This document shows positions 7,897 through 18,900 of a DNA stretch of 64,000 nucleotides, piece after piece. The number at the start of each line of letters is the position of its first letter. Position 1 is the first letter of the stretch. Under the pieces are notes generated by a model. The model did no database searches. It had not been told where the DNA came from and saw only the letters and a program-made list of their open reading frames with translations. The stretch covers positions 62,001-126,000 of the forward strand of contig NZ_CP028365.1 of assembly GCF_003033925.1 (NCBI RefSeq). Reading direction: 5' to 3'. This DNA is from Tannerella serpentiformis. Its GTDB lineage: Bacteria > Bacteroidota > Bacteroidia > Bacteroidales > Tannerellaceae. The position numbers and the translations under genes were made by a program.

Positions 7897-8880
7897 TCAC
7901 TTCAGATAAATATCTCCGAACGAGGACGTGACGCTCACTCGCGCCCGCGGGCTATCCGACGCGCCAGCCGTGCCTGAAAGCTGATTGGTGTGTCCGCTCC
8001 GCGTATCGGCAGCACGGATATTCAGGTCGCCGGTATGGATTTGGCCGTAAGAGGCCGAGAGGTCGGCGCGGAAAGCGTGACCGGGCGTCAGGCCGAGGTG
8101 CACCTCGCTGTAGGAGGCTTTGACGGAGATCTCGCTGAAGCCACGCGCCACCTCGCCGATTCTGAGGCCGCTGAAGCGCAATTTGTCCACGACGCACGAT
8201 TCGCTCAGCCGATCGATCCTTATCTGCGTATAGCCCGCGGTCAATGTGCAGCGGCCGACGGATTCGATGCGGTAAGTGCCGTCGAACTTCGTCTTGCCCG
8301 TGAGTTGCCCCACGGTGCCGAGGGTGATGCCTGAATACTGGCTATTGAGGTTGAGCATCGAGCAGCGGTCGATGGAGGCCTTGCCAAAGGAGACGTTGAC
8401 CGAGGCCGTCGAAGCCTCCTTGAGGTAGAGGTCGCCATACTTCACCGTGACGGTGAGCGGTTGCGTGGCCCGGTTGATGTAGATGTTGCCGAACTGGTTG
8501 GCGAGCGAGAGGACGACGTCGCGCGGGACCGTCACGGTGAAGTCCGCCGCACGGCCGCAGTTATTACAGATGATCTTTTGGAAGGTCGTCCGGCCCTCCA
8601 CCCGGTTGCCCGACAGCGAGAGGTCGACGTTGACGGCCTCGGCATACCGACGCGCCTCCTCTTCCGTCTTACCCTCGCCGCGCAGCTCCACGCGCACAGT
8701 GATCTTACGATCCGCACCTTCGACGATGCGAATCTCACCGAAGCAGTTGCTAAGGGCGAGCTCAGGACGCGCTCCAACACTGAACTCCTTCACAATCTGC
8801 CGCCGATAAACCTTCTTGGCGGCTGTGCTGCCCATGGCGCAAAGGCTCACGAGCAGCACGGTAAGCAGCATTCTTTTCAT
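7897..8880 (-). CDS. Secreted DUF4097-type beta-helix protein
   Basis: 327 residues with a signal peptide (MKRMLLTVLLVSLCAMGSTAA). The rest is a run of short beta-strands with repeated GDLYLKEAS / FGNIYINRA / FGDIYLK phrases, the layout of DUF4097/adhesin-like beta-solenoids. There are two Cys close together (IICNNCG). It is the third gene of a sigma factor / anti-sigma / DUF4097 operon and overlaps the anti-sigma gene by 4 bases. Such trios are common in Bacteroidota; the envelope function is not established. Confidence 0.75.
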   Translation of the reverse strand: MKRMLLTVLLVSLCAMGSTAAKKVYRRQIVKEFSVGARPELALSNCFGEIRIVEGADRKITVRVELRGEGKTEEEARRYAEAVNVDLSLSGNRVEGRTTFQKIICNNCGRAADFTVTVPRDVVLSLANQFGNIYINRATQPLTVTVKYGDLYLKEASTASVNVSFGKASIDRCSMLNLNSQYSGITLGTVGQLTGKTKFDGTYRIESVGRCTLTAGYTQIRIDRLSESCVVDKLRFSGLRIGEVARGFSEISVKASYSEVHLGLTPGHAFRADLSASYGQIHTGDLNIRAADTRSGHTNQLSGTAGASDSPRARVSVTSSFGDIYLK

Positions 8881-9398
8881 GATTCCTCTTTCTTATAGTG
8901 GGTTGATAATTGCGTTTGGATGTGCTTCAGCGCGTCGATCTTGGAGGTGTAGACGCGCACGATGAGGGTGATTCGCTCGTCGTCGGGCAGCTGCACGTCG
9001 GGCACGCCCTCGGCCTGCATGGCTTGAAGTTCTTCGAGCAAAGCGCGACGATCTTCATTCTCCGTATCGCCGATCAGGGCACGCGTGGCCTCCAGCTCGT
9101 GATCGAGCTTCATGGCATAATAGCGCTGCACCTCGACGGGCGATTCCGCCGCATCGTCGCAGCCGTCGCTCGCAACCGTCGTCGGCCACAGCCAGACGGC
9201 CGTAAGGGCCACGGCCGCCGCCAGCGCCACGGCACCGATGGCCAGTCGCCACGACAGCCGACGTCGCCGACGCAATGCGCGCTCGGCATCTAATCGTTGG
9301 GCAAAGCGTTCGCGATGGCCCGCCGGCGGTGTATCGGCGGCAAAGATCTCCGCGGCCAGCGCCTGGAGTCTGTTTTCTAATTTATCGTTCGTGTTCAT
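8877..9398 (-). CDS. Probable anti-sigma factor, single-pass membrane protein
   Basis: 173 residues. A cytoplasmic N-terminal part (about 1-45) ends in RALRRRRRLSWR, followed by one membrane helix (LAIGAVALAAAVALTAVWLW, about 46-66) and an outer domain with predicted helices. It lies between the ECF sigma gene (overlap 4 bases) and the secreted DUF4097 gene (overlap 4 bases). Position and topology point to an anti-sigma factor holding the sigma factor at the membrane. A zinc-finger anti-sigma HxxxCxxC motif is not visible. Confidence 0.65.
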   Translation of the reverse strand: MNTNDKLENRLQALAAEIFAADTPPAGHRERFAQRLDAERALRRRRRLSWRLAIGAVALAAAVALTAVWLWPTTVASDGCDDAAESPVEVQRYYAMKLDHELEATRALIGDTENEDRRALLEELQAMQAEGVPDVQLPDDERITLIVRVYTSKIDALKHIQTQLSTHYKKEES

Positions 9399-9940
9399 CC
9401 TTCTTCCTTTCGTGTTAAGAGTTTACGCAGCCTCGACAGGCCGCGGGTGTATTGCACGCGCACGCTGGAGGGGTTGGCCCGAAGCGCCACGGCGATGTCG
9501 GCAAAGCGCATCTGGCCGAAGAGGCGCAGACGGAGTATGTTGCGGTAGGTCTCCGGCAGACGCTCTACGCTGCGGCGGATCGTGTCCGTGTCGGGCAGCT
9601 CGTCCGGGTCGTCAGGTTCGTCCGAGGGAGGCTCGTGCAGCATGTCTTCGTTGATGGTGACCGTGAGCGGAGCATGGTCCCTGCGCAGGCGGTCGATGGC
9701 CGCATTCGTAGCCATGCGACGCAGGTAACGCGTCATGGCGGCGGCGTCAGACTGCAACAGGGAGGGCCGGAGGAGCACCTTCATCAGCACATCTTGCATC
9801 ACCTCTTCCGCCTCATCACCCGCGCCCAGCACGGCCGCTGCGCTGTGGTAGGTCGGCCCGTGAAAACTGTCGTAAAACGCCAGCTGCGACGCCCGCTGCT
9901 CGCGCCTCACACCCTCGATGATCTGCTCGTAACTGTCCAT
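9395..9940 (-). CDS. ECF-type RNA polymerase sigma factor
   Basis: 181 residues. Region 2 spans about 20-85 (YDSFHGPTYHSAAAVLGAGDEAEEVMQDVLMKVL) and region 4 about 115-175 (LPETYRNILRLRLFGQMRFADIAVALRANPSSVRVQYTRG is its helix-turn-helix stretch). It directs polymerase to an envelope-response regulon. The downstream anti-sigma gene overlaps by 4 bases, so translation is probably coupled. Autoregulation is likely from family habits, but I found no convincing promoter before it. Confidence 0.87.
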   Translation of the reverse strand: MDSYEQIIEGVRREQRASQLAFYDSFHGPTYHSAAAVLGAGDEAEEVMQDVLMKVLLRPSLLQSDAAAMTRYLRRMATNAAIDRLRRDHAPLTVTINEDMLHEPPSDEPDDPDELPDTDTIRRSVERLPETYRNILRLRLFGQMRFADIAVALRANPSSVRVQYTRGLSRLRKLLTRKEEG

Positions 9941-10067
9941 TGTTCGCGTCTTTTTCCATCCATCTACCCCCTTAACGCACCCGCAGCGAAAATGCTACAG
10001 GTGGGGAGGACAAGTTTTTCTATCGGTAAAGAGCAATCCGCGTTTTTGATGGTAAAAACAAGGGCCG

Positions 10068-10503
10068 CCTGCCACAAACTTTTTCGGCTCATTTCCTTGA
10101 GGAATCGCTCGCCACAAACTTTTTCGGCTCATTTCCTTGAGGAATCGGCCGCCACAAACTTTTTCAGCCCATTTCCTCAGGAAATCGGCCGCCACAAAAC
10201 TTTTTCGGCTCATTTCCTCAGGAAATCGCTCGCCACAAACTTTTTCAGCTCATTTCCTCAGGAAATCGGCCGCCACAAAACTGTTTCGGCTCATTTCCTC
10301 AGGAAATCGGCCGCCACAAAACTTTTTCAGCTCATTTCCTCAGGAAATCGGCCGCCACAAACTTTTTCGGCTCATTTCCTCAGGAAATCGGCCGCCACAA
10401 AACTTTTCGGCTCATTTCCTCAGGAAATCGGCAGCTCACTTGCTCACTCATTTCCTCAGGAAATCGGCCACTCACTTACTCACTCATTTCCTCAGGAAAT
10501 CGT
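10068..10503. repeat. Tandem array, 40-41-bp unit, palindromic core ATTTCCTcAGGAAAT
   Basis: About ten and a half units, each holding GCCACAAA, CTTTTTCGGCTC and the palindrome ATTTCCTcAGGAAAT. The first two units carry a variant core (ATTTCCTTGAGGAAT). The unit is 40 bp in the early copies and 41 where an extra A is present. The long ORFs read through the array are by-products of its near-multiple-of-3 period. The array stops just before an inverted-repeat end at 10513-10529. Confidence 0.9.
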
Positions 10504-10512
10504 AGTATGGCC

Positions 10513-10529
10513 TACATCGAACTCACGTT
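10513..10529 (-). repeat. Solo terminal inverted repeat of the array-carrying element
   Basis: On the minus strand this reads AACGTGAGTTCGATGTA, identical over 17 bases to the left end of the element at 31465. No matching left copy is visible near 9950-10060, so the element here has lost one end or never had it. Confidence 0.6.
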
Positions 10530-10578
10530 AATTGGAGCGCCTAAAACTTTTCGGCCTCTTCATGCGGCATGAAGCCAG

Positions 10579-11346
10579 TTACACGTCCCGCTCGCCGGCC
10601 AGGATTTGCCGCAGATCTTCGGCCGAAACGTTGGCGGCGATCTGGCCGTTGTGAGCGACGGCTATCGTGCCGCGCTCCTCGGAAACGATGATGATCAGCG
10701 CGTCCGTCTCTTTCGACATGCCCAGCCCGGAGCGGTGACGGAGGCCCATCTCCTTGGGCAGGCTCACGTTTTTGGCTACGGGCAGGATGCAGCCCGCGGC
10801 AATGATCCGGCCGTCGCTGATGATCATGGCTCCGTCGTGCAGGGGGCTATTCTTGAAGAAGATGTTTTCGATGAGGCGCGCATTGATGTCGGCCATAAAC
10901 ATTTCGCCCGTCTTGGCGTAGTCCGAAAGATCCATCTCGCGGCGGATGACGATCAGGGCGCCGGTCTTCTTACGGGCCATGTTCATACAGGCCAAGACAA
11001 CGGGGGCGATGTAGTTCTGCTCCTTGGTGTCTGTTGTGCGACGCGAGAAGAGTTTGGCTACGAAGCGCCAACCGGGGTTCGACCCAAGGGTGACGAGGAA
11101 GCGGCGGATGTCGTCTTGAAAGAGTACCACAAGCACAATGAAACCGACGCTGATGAAACGATCGAGGATGGCGCCCATGAGGCGCATCTCAAGCACTTGC
11201 GAGACGATCAGCCAAACGATGACCACGGAGACAATGCCGCTGAAGACGGGCAGTGTGCCGGAGCTTTTCATCAGCTTATAGATCTGGTAGGTAAAGAAGG
11301 CTACCAGCAGGACGTCGAGCGCGTCTTTGATGCCGAAGGATATCAT
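10579..11346 (-). CDS. cdaA: Diadenylate cyclase CdaA
   Basis: 255 residues. Three N-terminal helices (within 1-75) anchor it in the inner membrane. The DisA_N catalytic domain follows, with the DGAMII motif (SPLHDGAMII) and GLRHRSGLGMSKETDALIIIVSEE, the RHR motif and its acidic partner. It makes c-di-AMP from two ATP. It lies 25 bases downstream of folP, the common folP-cdaA order in Bacteroidota. Confidence 0.93.
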   Translation of the reverse strand: MISFGIKDALDVLLVAFFTYQIYKLMKSSGTLPVFSGIVSVVIVWLIVSQVLEMRLMGAILDRFISVGFIVLVVLFQDDIRRFLVTLGSNPGWRFVAKLFSRRTTDTKEQNYIAPVVLACMNMARKKTGALIVIRREMDLSDYAKTGEMFMADINARLIENIFFKNSPLHDGAMIISDGRIIAAGCILPVAKNVSLPKEMGLRHRSGLGMSKETDALIIIVSEERGTIAVAHNGQIAANVSAEDLRQILAGERDV

Positions 11347-11371
11347 TATAGGGGAGTTTTTTTGAGGGGAA

Positions 11372-12217
11372 TTATTCCGAAGGGATCAGTTGGCGGGTGA
11401 TGCGAACGGCCTCGACGGCGGCGCGGACATCGTGCACACGAAGGACAGAGGCGCCATGCATGAGGGCGTAGGTGTTGAGCACGGTGGTGCCGTTGAGGCT
11501 GTCGTCGGGCGTGCCGCCAAGCAGGCGGTAGATCATGCTCTTGCGCGATATGCCGACGAGCAGCGGCTCCTCAAAGCGGTCGGCAAACTCGCTGAGGGCA
11601 CGCATGAGCGTATAGTTCTGCTCTAAGGTCTTGGCAAAGCCGAAGCCGGGATCGAGGAGGATGTCGGCCACGCCCAATCGGCGCAGCGTGCGCAGCTCGG
11701 AAGCGAAATACATCATGACGGCCTCCACCACGTCGTCGTAGTCCGTGAATTGCTGCATGGTACGAGGCGTGCCGCGCATGTGCATGAGGACGTAGGGGAC
11801 GCCCAGCGTGGCGACCGTAGCATACATCTGTTCGTCGAGCGAGCCGCCGGAGATGTCGTTGATCATGGCCGCGCCGTATTCCTCGACGGCCCGCCGGGCG
11901 ATGGCCGAGCGGAAGGTGTCGACGGAGACGGGCACATCGGGGTAATCGCGCATGAGGCGGCGGAGGACGGGCTCAAGCCGTGCCCACTCGTCGGCCTCGC
12001 TAACGTCGTCGGCGTCGGGTCGGGAGGAGTATCCGCCGACATCGATGAGTGTGCCACCCTCGTTGAGGATGGCCTCAATACGCCGCACTACGGCGGCTTC
12101 GTCTTGCTGTCGGCTGCCGGCGTAGAAGGAGTCCGGCGTGGCGTTTAGGATACCCATGATAAGGGGCACGTCGAGTGAGCGCAGTGTGCCCTTGAGGTTG
12201 ATTGTTTTTACGTTCAT
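11372..12217 (-). CDS. folP: Dihydropteroate synthase
   Basis: 281 residues. Family blocks in order: MGILNATPDSFYAGSR, DVGGYSSRPDADDVSEADE, VDTFRSAIARRAVEEYGAAMINDISGG, MHMRGTPRTMQ, DPGFGFAKTLEQNY and GISRKSMIY. It condenses p-aminobenzoate with dihydropterin pyrophosphate in folate synthesis and is the sulfonamide target. It is the first gene of the folP-cdaA pair. Confidence 0.94.
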   Translation of the reverse strand: MNVKTINLKGTLRSLDVPLIMGILNATPDSFYAGSRQQDEAAVVRRIEAILNEGGTLIDVGGYSSRPDADDVSEADEWARLEPVLRRLMRDYPDVPVSVDTFRSAIARRAVEEYGAAMINDISGGSLDEQMYATVATLGVPYVLMHMRGTPRTMQQFTDYDDVVEAVMMYFASELRTLRRLGVADILLDPGFGFAKTLEQNYTLMRALSEFADRFEEPLLVGISRKSMIYRLLGGTPDDSLNGTTVLNTYALMHGASVLRVHDVRAAVEAVRITRQLIPSE

Positions 12218-12307
12218 GTATGTTGTTAGTTACGAGTTTCGAGTGGGGGAGCAGGGGTGCCGGCCATCTTTCGGCCAAACTTCACTGGCGGATACAACTT
12301 CTTATTC

Positions 12308-14467
12308 TTACCCAGCGACCATGCGCCAGATGAAGGCGACAATCGATGTGACGATGATGCCCAGCACAAGGGGGAGAAGGGTGGCCACGGCGGTCCATTT
12401 CGCGCTGTGGGTCTCCTTATAAATGGTGTAGATCGTCGTGCTGCACGGGTGATGCATGAGGCAGAAGAGCATGAGGCAGACGGCCGTCAAGAGGTTCCAT
12501 CCGCCAGCCAAGAGGATCTGCTTCGTCTCTGCGTCTCCGCCTTCCATCAGCACACCCGCTGCGCCCGCGTCGCTCTGCCCAAGCACAAGCAGCGTCAGCA
12601 TAAGCACCGTAGGTATCACGATCTCGTTGGCGGGGATGGCTAAGATGTACGCGAGCAGGATGACTCCGTTCAGCCCCATGATCCACCCCGGTGTGCTCAG
12701 CCAATGGATCAGATGCGCGGCGATGCTCACACCGCCCACCGTGAGGTTGCAACAGAGCCAGATGACGGCGCCCGCGGGTGCCGCAAAGACGAGGGCTCGC
12801 CAAAGCACGATCAGCGTGCGGTCGATGATGGACGTATAGATGGTGCTCCAGAAGCGGGGCGGGCGGTATGGCGGCAGCTCGAGGTGGAAGGTAGAGACTT
12901 CGCCGCGGAGCAGTGTGCGCGAGAGCACCCACGAGCTGCCGAACATGAGCGTCACGCCCAGAAAGACGACGCCCATGACGGCCACCAGCGAGACGATCCC
13001 GCTGTAACGCGCCGGTACGGCGGCACCCACGAAGAGCGTGGCCAGCAAGATCTGCGTCGGCCAACGCCCGTTGCAGAGCGAGAAGTTGTTCGTGATAATG
13101 GCGATCAGTCGCTCGCGCGTACTGTCGATGATGCGCGTGGAGACGACGCCCGCAGCATTGCAGCCGAAGCCCATGCTCATCGTCAGCGCCTGCTTGCCAT
13201 GTGCCCCGGCTCGGCGAAAGAGTTCGTCGAGATTGAAGGCCACGCGGGGCAGATAGCCGAAGTCCTCCAGCAGCGTGAAGAGCGGGAAAAAGATGGCCAT
13301 CGGCGGCAGCATGACGGAGACAACCCATGCAGTGGAGAGGTAGACGCCGTCGACCAGCAGCCCCGTGACCCACGCCGGCGCACCGAAGCCCACGAAAAGG
13401 CCGCGCAGGGCCGGGTGAATCAGCCCCACGAGCAGGTCGCTCAGCCACGACGACGGGTAGTTCGAGCCCACGATCGTCATCCAAAAGACGCCCGAGAGCA
13501 GCGCGACCATGATTGGGAAACCCCACACGCGATGCGTCAAGATGCGATCCAGCCGCACGTCCATCGGCAGTCGGCCGCGGCGGTTGCCCTGCGTCACGAC
13601 GTCGCGACAGATCGCCTCAGCCTGGGCATAGATATCCTCCATCCATTGGTCGTGAAAGTTGTTGCTGATCTGGAGGTGGATGTTTTCGGCCAGCGCGTTC
13701 AGCTCGTCGTTGCCGAAGCGTTGGCGCACGCTCGGATCCTGCTCGACGAGTCGGAAGGCGATCCATTCGGCGTTCGATAAGTTGGGGTGCACACGGGCCA
13801 CGGCCTCGGTCAAGACGCGGATATGATCCGCCGTGGCGGGCGGCAAGTTCGTGGCGCGGTGTGGCCGGCAGACGTAGGCGCCCGTGGCCACCTCGTGCAT
13901 CATCTCCAGCAGGCGGTCGATGCCCTTGCCCGACCGCGCCGAGCAACCCGCCACGGGGATGCCGAGCCGTCGCGAGAGGGCGTTGAGGTCGATATGGATG
14001 TGGTTGCGCTCGGCCTCGTCGAGCAGGTTGACGCAAAGCACAGCGCGATCCGTGATCTGTAGCACTTGCAGGATGAGGTTCATGTTGCGCTCCAGGCGTG
14101 TGGCGTCGGCCACCATGACAGTCACGTCGGGCTTGCCAAAGAGGATAAAGTCGCGGGCGATCTCTTCATCCTCCGACGTGGAGGCGAGCGAGTACGTGCC
14201 GGGCAGGTCGACGATGCGATACGTGTCGCCACCGTAGCCGAAGAAGCCTTCGGCCTTGCCGACCGTCTTGCCGGGCCAGTTACCCGTGTGTTGCTTGAGT
14301 CCGGTCAGGGCATTGAAGACGGTGCTCTTGCCCGTATTCGGATTGCCGGCCAGGGCCACGACGAAGCGCTCGCCGTCGGCCTGCGCACCGCGTCGCTCCA
14401 GACCGTGCATAGGCGCCGCCTTGGGACAGGTGGCGCAGGGTGAGGCAGTGTTTGTTGTCTGATTCAT
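12308..14467 (-). CDS. feoB: Ferrous iron transporter FeoB
   Basis: 719 residues. A short N-terminal extension contains CATC (residues 11-14). The G domain follows: G1 GNPNTGKST at 41-49, G3 DLPGT, G4-like CVNLLDE. Then come a helical spacer and a polytopic membrane part from about residue 300 with the two FeoB gates (for example [18 protein letters not shown]). It moves Fe2+ across the inner membrane. It overlaps the end of the DtxR-FeoA gene by 4 bases, so the two are translationally linked. The small Cys-rich FeoC-like tail is absent. Confidence 0.95.
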   Translation of the reverse strand: MNQTTNTASPCATCPKAAPMHGLERRGAQADGERFVVALAGNPNTGKSTVFNALTGLKQHTGNWPGKTVGKAEGFFGYGGDTYRIVDLPGTYSLASTSEDEEIARDFILFGKPDVTVMVADATRLERNMNLILQVLQITDRAVLCVNLLDEAERNHIHIDLNALSRRLGIPVAGCSARSGKGIDRLLEMMHEVATGAYVCRPHRATNLPPATADHIRVLTEAVARVHPNLSNAEWIAFRLVEQDPSVRQRFGNDELNALAENIHLQISNNFHDQWMEDIYAQAEAICRDVVTQGNRRGRLPMDVRLDRILTHRVWGFPIMVALLSGVFWMTIVGSNYPSSWLSDLLVGLIHPALRGLFVGFGAPAWVTGLLVDGVYLSTAWVVSVMLPPMAIFFPLFTLLEDFGYLPRVAFNLDELFRRAGAHGKQALTMSMGFGCNAAGVVSTRIIDSTRERLIAIITNNFSLCNGRWPTQILLATLFVGAAVPARYSGIVSLVAVMGVVFLGVTLMFGSSWVLSRTLLRGEVSTFHLELPPYRPPRFWSTIYTSIIDRTLIVLWRALVFAAPAGAVIWLCCNLTVGGVSIAAHLIHWLSTPGWIMGLNGVILLAYILAIPANEIVIPTVLMLTLLVLGQSDAGAAGVLMEGGDAETKQILLAGGWNLLTAVCLMLFCLMHHPCSTTIYTIYKETHSAKWTAVATLLPLVLGIIVTSIVAFIWRMVAG

Positions 14468-15486
14468 TGGGGTTGTGGGATATGGGGAAAAGACGGCTGA
14501 GAGGAGCCGGTACCGATTAGGATGTAGCGCGCCTGATCGTGGCGCAGGGCGATGGCTGTCCCGCGCACGGCGTAGGCCACGGGGTTGCCCATCGGACTGA
14601 CGAGATCGATGCTCACTGTGCTGCCACGCACGAAACCAAGGTCGAGCAGACGGCGGCGGAGGGCGCCGCGACAGGAGGGCGAAAGGCCCACGATACGCGC
14701 CGTGACGCCCGCCTCGAGTCGGGTCAGCCGTCGGGCATCAGCCTCGGGACTGCGACGCACCTCGTCGTCCGTCATCGGCTCCATGTTGAGCGCCGCGTGG
14801 GCCGCCGCAGGCAGGGCGAAACGCTCGCCTTCGTACATGAAGGTGAAGCCCTCCGGTGTCACGTCGGTGATGAAGAGCACGGAGTCCTTCGTCAGTCCGA
14901 GGTCGTCGATGAGGGTGAAGAGGGCGCGGTCGTCGTCCTCCACGTGCGTGACGCGCCACCAGCTGCGGGCCCGGAGCGCACGGTCGTCGTCGCCACGGTC
15001 GGCCACCTCCAGCGAGCGCGTAGGGATGGGGTCGCCGTGCGGATCGAACGACGGGTTGCGCAGCAGCGAGACGATGCGCTCCTGCTCGGCGTCACTGATG
15101 CGGTGCTCCATTCGGTGCGCGCGCTCGTGCCATTCCGCCGGCGCATAGCCCGAATGCTCGGCCAGATACTGCTCATAGATGCGATGTGCACGAACGATTC
15201 GGAGGGCGTGCTCACGGCCGGCGTCGGTCAGTTGTAGCTCGTCGCCCATCGTCAGCTCGCCCCGCAAGGCCAGTCGGCCAACAGCGGACGCCGTACGATC
15301 CGCGTCCGCCCCGAGCGACTCGCCCACGCGCTGCACCTCGTCGGCCGCGATGCGTCCGCCTAGCTCATAGACCGCCTTGAGGAGATCCTCCTCCACCTCT
15401 CTGTCCTGTTCGCGGTCGTGCCGCCCGAAGCGTGTCCGGATGGCGTCAAAGAGGCGTGTGCCGTGACTCTTTTCTCTCTTCATCAT
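14464..15486 (-). CDS. DtxR-family metalloregulator fused to a FeoA domain
   Basis: 340 residues from ATG 15486 (MMKREK...), chosen because a -7 box lies 32 bases upstream; the frame is open to 15561. The N-terminal helix-turn-helix spans about 25-85. The dimer/metal domain includes [15 protein letters not shown] and the DtxR hallmark [12 protein letters not shown], then an SH3-like domain with the segment [18 protein letters not shown] final FeoA domain ([24 protein letters not shown]) completes it. I infer an iron-sensing repressor whose FeoA part may also touch FeoB, encoded next. Confidence 0.82.
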   Translation of the reverse strand: MMKREKSHGTRLFDAIRTRFGRHDREQDREVEEDLLKAVYELGGRIAADEVQRVGESLGADADRTASAVGRLALRGELTMGDELQLTDAGREHALRIVRAHRIYEQYLAEHSGYAPAEWHERAHRMEHRISDAEQERIVSLLRNPSFDPHGDPIPTRSLEVADRGDDDRALRARSWWRVTHVEDDDRALFTLIDDLGLTKDSVLFITDVTPEGFTFMYEGERFALPAAAHAALNMEPMTDDEVRRSPEADARRLTRLEAGVTARIVGLSPSCRGALRRRLLDLGFVRGSTVSIDLVSPMGNPVAYAVRGTAIALRHDQARYILIGTGSSQPSFPHIPQPQ

Positions 15487-15517
15487 CGTATAAATGTTGT
15501 GGTGTAAAAGCCGGTCG

Positions 15518-15525
15518 CAAAAATA
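15518..15525 (-). promoter_or_regulatory. -7 box for the DtxR-FeoA / feoB operon
   Basis: The minus strand reads TATTTTTG, 32 bases before the chosen start at 15486. Confidence 0.55.
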
Positions 15526-15561
15526 AGCACGGATAAATAGGGGGGATTCATAACCTCTCAT

Positions 15562-15897
15562 AGCAAATGCCCCTCAATCAGATTCTGATTTGCTACCCTT
15601 GGCAGCAAATGCCCCTCAATCAGATTCTGATTCGCTACCCTTGGCTGCAAACGCCCCTCGATCAGATTCTGATTCGCTATCCCTGACAGCAAACGCCCCT
15701 CAATCAGATTCTGATTCGCTACTCTTGGCAGCAAACACCTCCCAATCAGATTCTGGTTCGCAACCCTTGGCAGCAAACAACTCCCGATCAGATTCTGATT
15801 CGCAACCCTTGGCAGCAAACGCCCCTTAATCAGATTCTGATTCGTTACCCTTGGTAGCAAATGCCCCTCAATCAGAAACGGATTGGCATCTTACTGC
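15562..15897. repeat. Tandem array, exact 42-bp unit, core AATCAGAtTCTGATT
   Basis: Eight units start at 15562 and recur every 42 bases to 15856, the last one partial. Each holds AGCAAATGCCCCTC, the palindrome AATCAGAtTCTGATT and CTACCCTTGG. It lies between the divergent feo and tamB promoters. Confidence 0.92.
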
Positions 15898-15928
15898 ACA
15901 CCGAGGGGGGCGCGGGTGGTATTTCCCA

Positions 15929-15936
15929 TATTTTTG
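15929..15936 (+). promoter_or_regulatory. -7 box for tamB
   Basis: TATTTTTG fits TAnnTTTG and lies 31 bases before the tamB ATG. Confidence 0.5.
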
Positions 15937-15967
15937 CCCGCCGTAATAAACAGACGGATCGAACACG

Positions 15968-18900
15968 ATGGCTAAATGGATCAAACGCACAGTCAAGACA
16001 TGCCTGCTGGCGCCCGTGGGGGCGGTGGCGGTGGGTGCCGTGTTGCTCTATGTGCCACCGGTGCAGAATGCGGTGCTGAAGGTCGTGCTGCGGCACGTAT
16101 CTGAGCGCGTCGGCATGGAGATCACCGTGGGGCATGTGCGACTGTCGTATCCGTTAGACCTCACGCTGCGCGACGTCTCGGTGCGCGACTCAGTGTGCGA
16201 CACGCTGCTCAACGTGCGCGGGCTCTCCGTCAGCGTGCGGCCGTGGCCCCTGCTGCGGGGCGAGGTATTCGTCTCAGAGCTACAGTTGGACAGTGCGCTG
16301 GTGCACAGCAAAGGGCTGATCGAGGGCATGCACTTGGACGGCACATTCGGGCGACTGGCTACGGCCGACGTTGGTCTTTGGGCCAAGAAGGAGGAGCTGA
16401 AGCTCGACAACGTACTGCTGGCTGATGTGGAGGTGGCGCTGGTGATCGACTCAATCCCCCCCTCGGACACGACCGACACGACCGTCAACCGCTGGCGGAT
16501 CACGGCCGAACGACTCGACCTACAGCGCGTAGGCTTCACCCTGCGCATGCCTAAGGATACGCTCGGGGTAACGACTTACCTGGGCGATGCACGCGTGACG
16601 GGCGTATCGGCCAACTTGGAGGCACAGCGTTACGCGGCCGGACGGCTTGACATCCGCGGCGCCTATGCGGCCTACGATGGCAGTGAGCGGCCACGCACCG
16701 TGGGCCTCGATCCGCAACATATCTCTGCCTCAAACATCCGCCTGCTGGCCGACTCCGTGCGCTACCATGCGGGCGACCTGCGCGTGGCGCTTCGTGAGGC
16801 GTCGCTCGACGAACGGTCAGGGCTTTCGGTGGAATCGCTGTCGGCTTATGTGCATCTGGATAGCACGGGGGTCTCCGTCTCGGAGGGCATGCTGCGGACG
16901 ACGCGTTCGTGGATCGACCTGCAAGCGCATGTGCCGTGGGCCGCGCTGTCGGATAGACCGACGGCCGATCTTCAGGCGGAATGGTCGGCGGGTATTGATG
17001 GGCAGGACGTGCTGACGGCCATGGGCGAACAGGGGCCGCGACTGATGCGGGCGCTGCCGGACTCGTTGCTGTATCTCTCGGGACTGGTGGAGGGCAACTT
17101 AGAGCGGATGCGGGTGCACGATCTGATGGGTGGTTTGCCCGGTGCCTTCACGTTTGAAGCCTACGGATCGGCTGAGCATGTCATGGACGAGCGGCGACGC
17201 ACGGGGCAGATCAACCTAAGGCTACAGACCGAAAGCCGACAGTACCTCAGCCGTTGGATCCCGGAGATTTCGGGTGGACGGGTACGGATGCCTGAACGTA
17301 TGCGGGTGGAGTTGGAGGCGTCGCTCAAAGGGAGCGAATACCAAGGGCGATTGAAAGCTGAGGAGTCGGGCGGACGCATCGAGCTGACGGGCCGCTACCA
17401 CTCGCTGCGAAACGAGTACGCCGTCGATGTGCGCGTAGACAGCCTCCGGCCGGTGCACTTCCTGCCGCAGGATTCGCTCTACCGACTCACGGCCGTGCTG
17501 CACGCCGAAGGGCGAGGCACGGACATCTTTTCACCCCGCACACGCATCACCCTGCGCGGTTCCGTGGCCGATGTGCATTACGGATCCTATCGCCTCTCCG
17601 GCCTCTCGCTCGACGGTTCATTGCTCAACCATCAAGCGCAGGCCACGCTGAACAGCGAGTCGCCTTATATAAAAGGTAAGGTCATGCTGGACGGTGTCGT
17701 CCGGCGCGACCGCATGGCAGGCGTGGTGGCCATCGACATGGATACGCTCGATCTGATGGGGCTCAAGCTGACAAAGGATCCGCTCTCCGGCTCTTTCCAA
17801 CTCTTCTCCGAGATGGAGACCGACCTCAAGCGGCGCCATCGGTTAGACCTCACCCTGGGCAACTGGGCCATCACCACGGACCAGCAGATCTATCGCCCGA
17901 AGATGCTCACCCTACACGCCGTCAGCGATGACGACACGACACGCCTCTCCTTCCACGCCGGCGACATGGGGCTAATTGCCACCGGCAACGCTGACGCGCC
18001 CACGCTCCTCCAACGCCTCGGAAATGTATCCGACGTCTTCCGCAGACTGATGGAGCACGACAGCGCCGCCCATATCGAACGCCTCACGCCGCTCCTGCCC
18101 ACGCTCAACATACAGCTGGAGGCCGCGCAAGACAATCCGCTCTACAACTACCTTCAGGAGCAGAACATCTTCTTCGATCGGCTCACCGTCCATGCCTCCA
18201 CCTCACCCGTCGACGGGCTACAAGCCAACGCCCTGCTGCTCTCCGTGATGAAGGATACGATGCGGCTCGACACCATCTGCCTCGACATCCGCCACGATTC
18301 GATCGAGGGCCTGACTTACGCTGTCGACGTGATCAAGAACCGCTTTCGCGGACAAGACGCCTTCACCGCCGGGCTGCGCGGCCACCTCTTAAACGGTGTG
18401 GCAGAAGTCAACGCACTCTATCGTGACAGTCGTGGCGAGACGGGCCTCCAACTTGGCGTGCAGGCCGAACAGCGTGGCAAGGCATACCGCTTCCACTTCA
18501 TCCCCGACGAGCCTGTGCTGGCCTTCATGCCATTCAAGCTGAACCCCGAGAACTACGTGGAGATGCGCAGCCTAAAGAGCATCTCCGCCGATCTGAAGTT
18601 GACCGGACCTGAGAATGCCGCGCTATGGATGCACTCCAGTGAGGACTCTACAGAGCTGGCTGTCGAGATCAACCAACTCGATCTCCAGCAACTGTCGCGC
18701 TTCGCCGCTATCCCGGATATGCAGGGGCGGGTCAATGTGGCTCTGCGCTACGTGCCCTCCGACGTGTCATTCCTCATTGCTGCCGACGCGAACATCGACA
18801 ACCTCATCTTCCGCGGACAGCCTGTCGGCGAACTCCTGCTCAACGGTGTCTACCTGCCCCTCGACAACAATCGCCACCGCTTCGACGCCCACTTCTACCA

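Noticed and set aside
10008-10531. Long ORFs through the tandem array
   Set aside because: Reading frames stay open only because the repeat lacks stops; the products are pure repeats and occur on both strands.
12250-12290. Possible further REP-like copy
   Set aside because: GGCCAAACTTCAC resembles the reverse of the tail, but no matching stem is present.
12417-13526. 369-codon alternative-frame ORF inside feoB
   Set aside because: feoB is intact in its own frame with all motifs; this frame gives Arg/Ala/Gly-rich nonsense.
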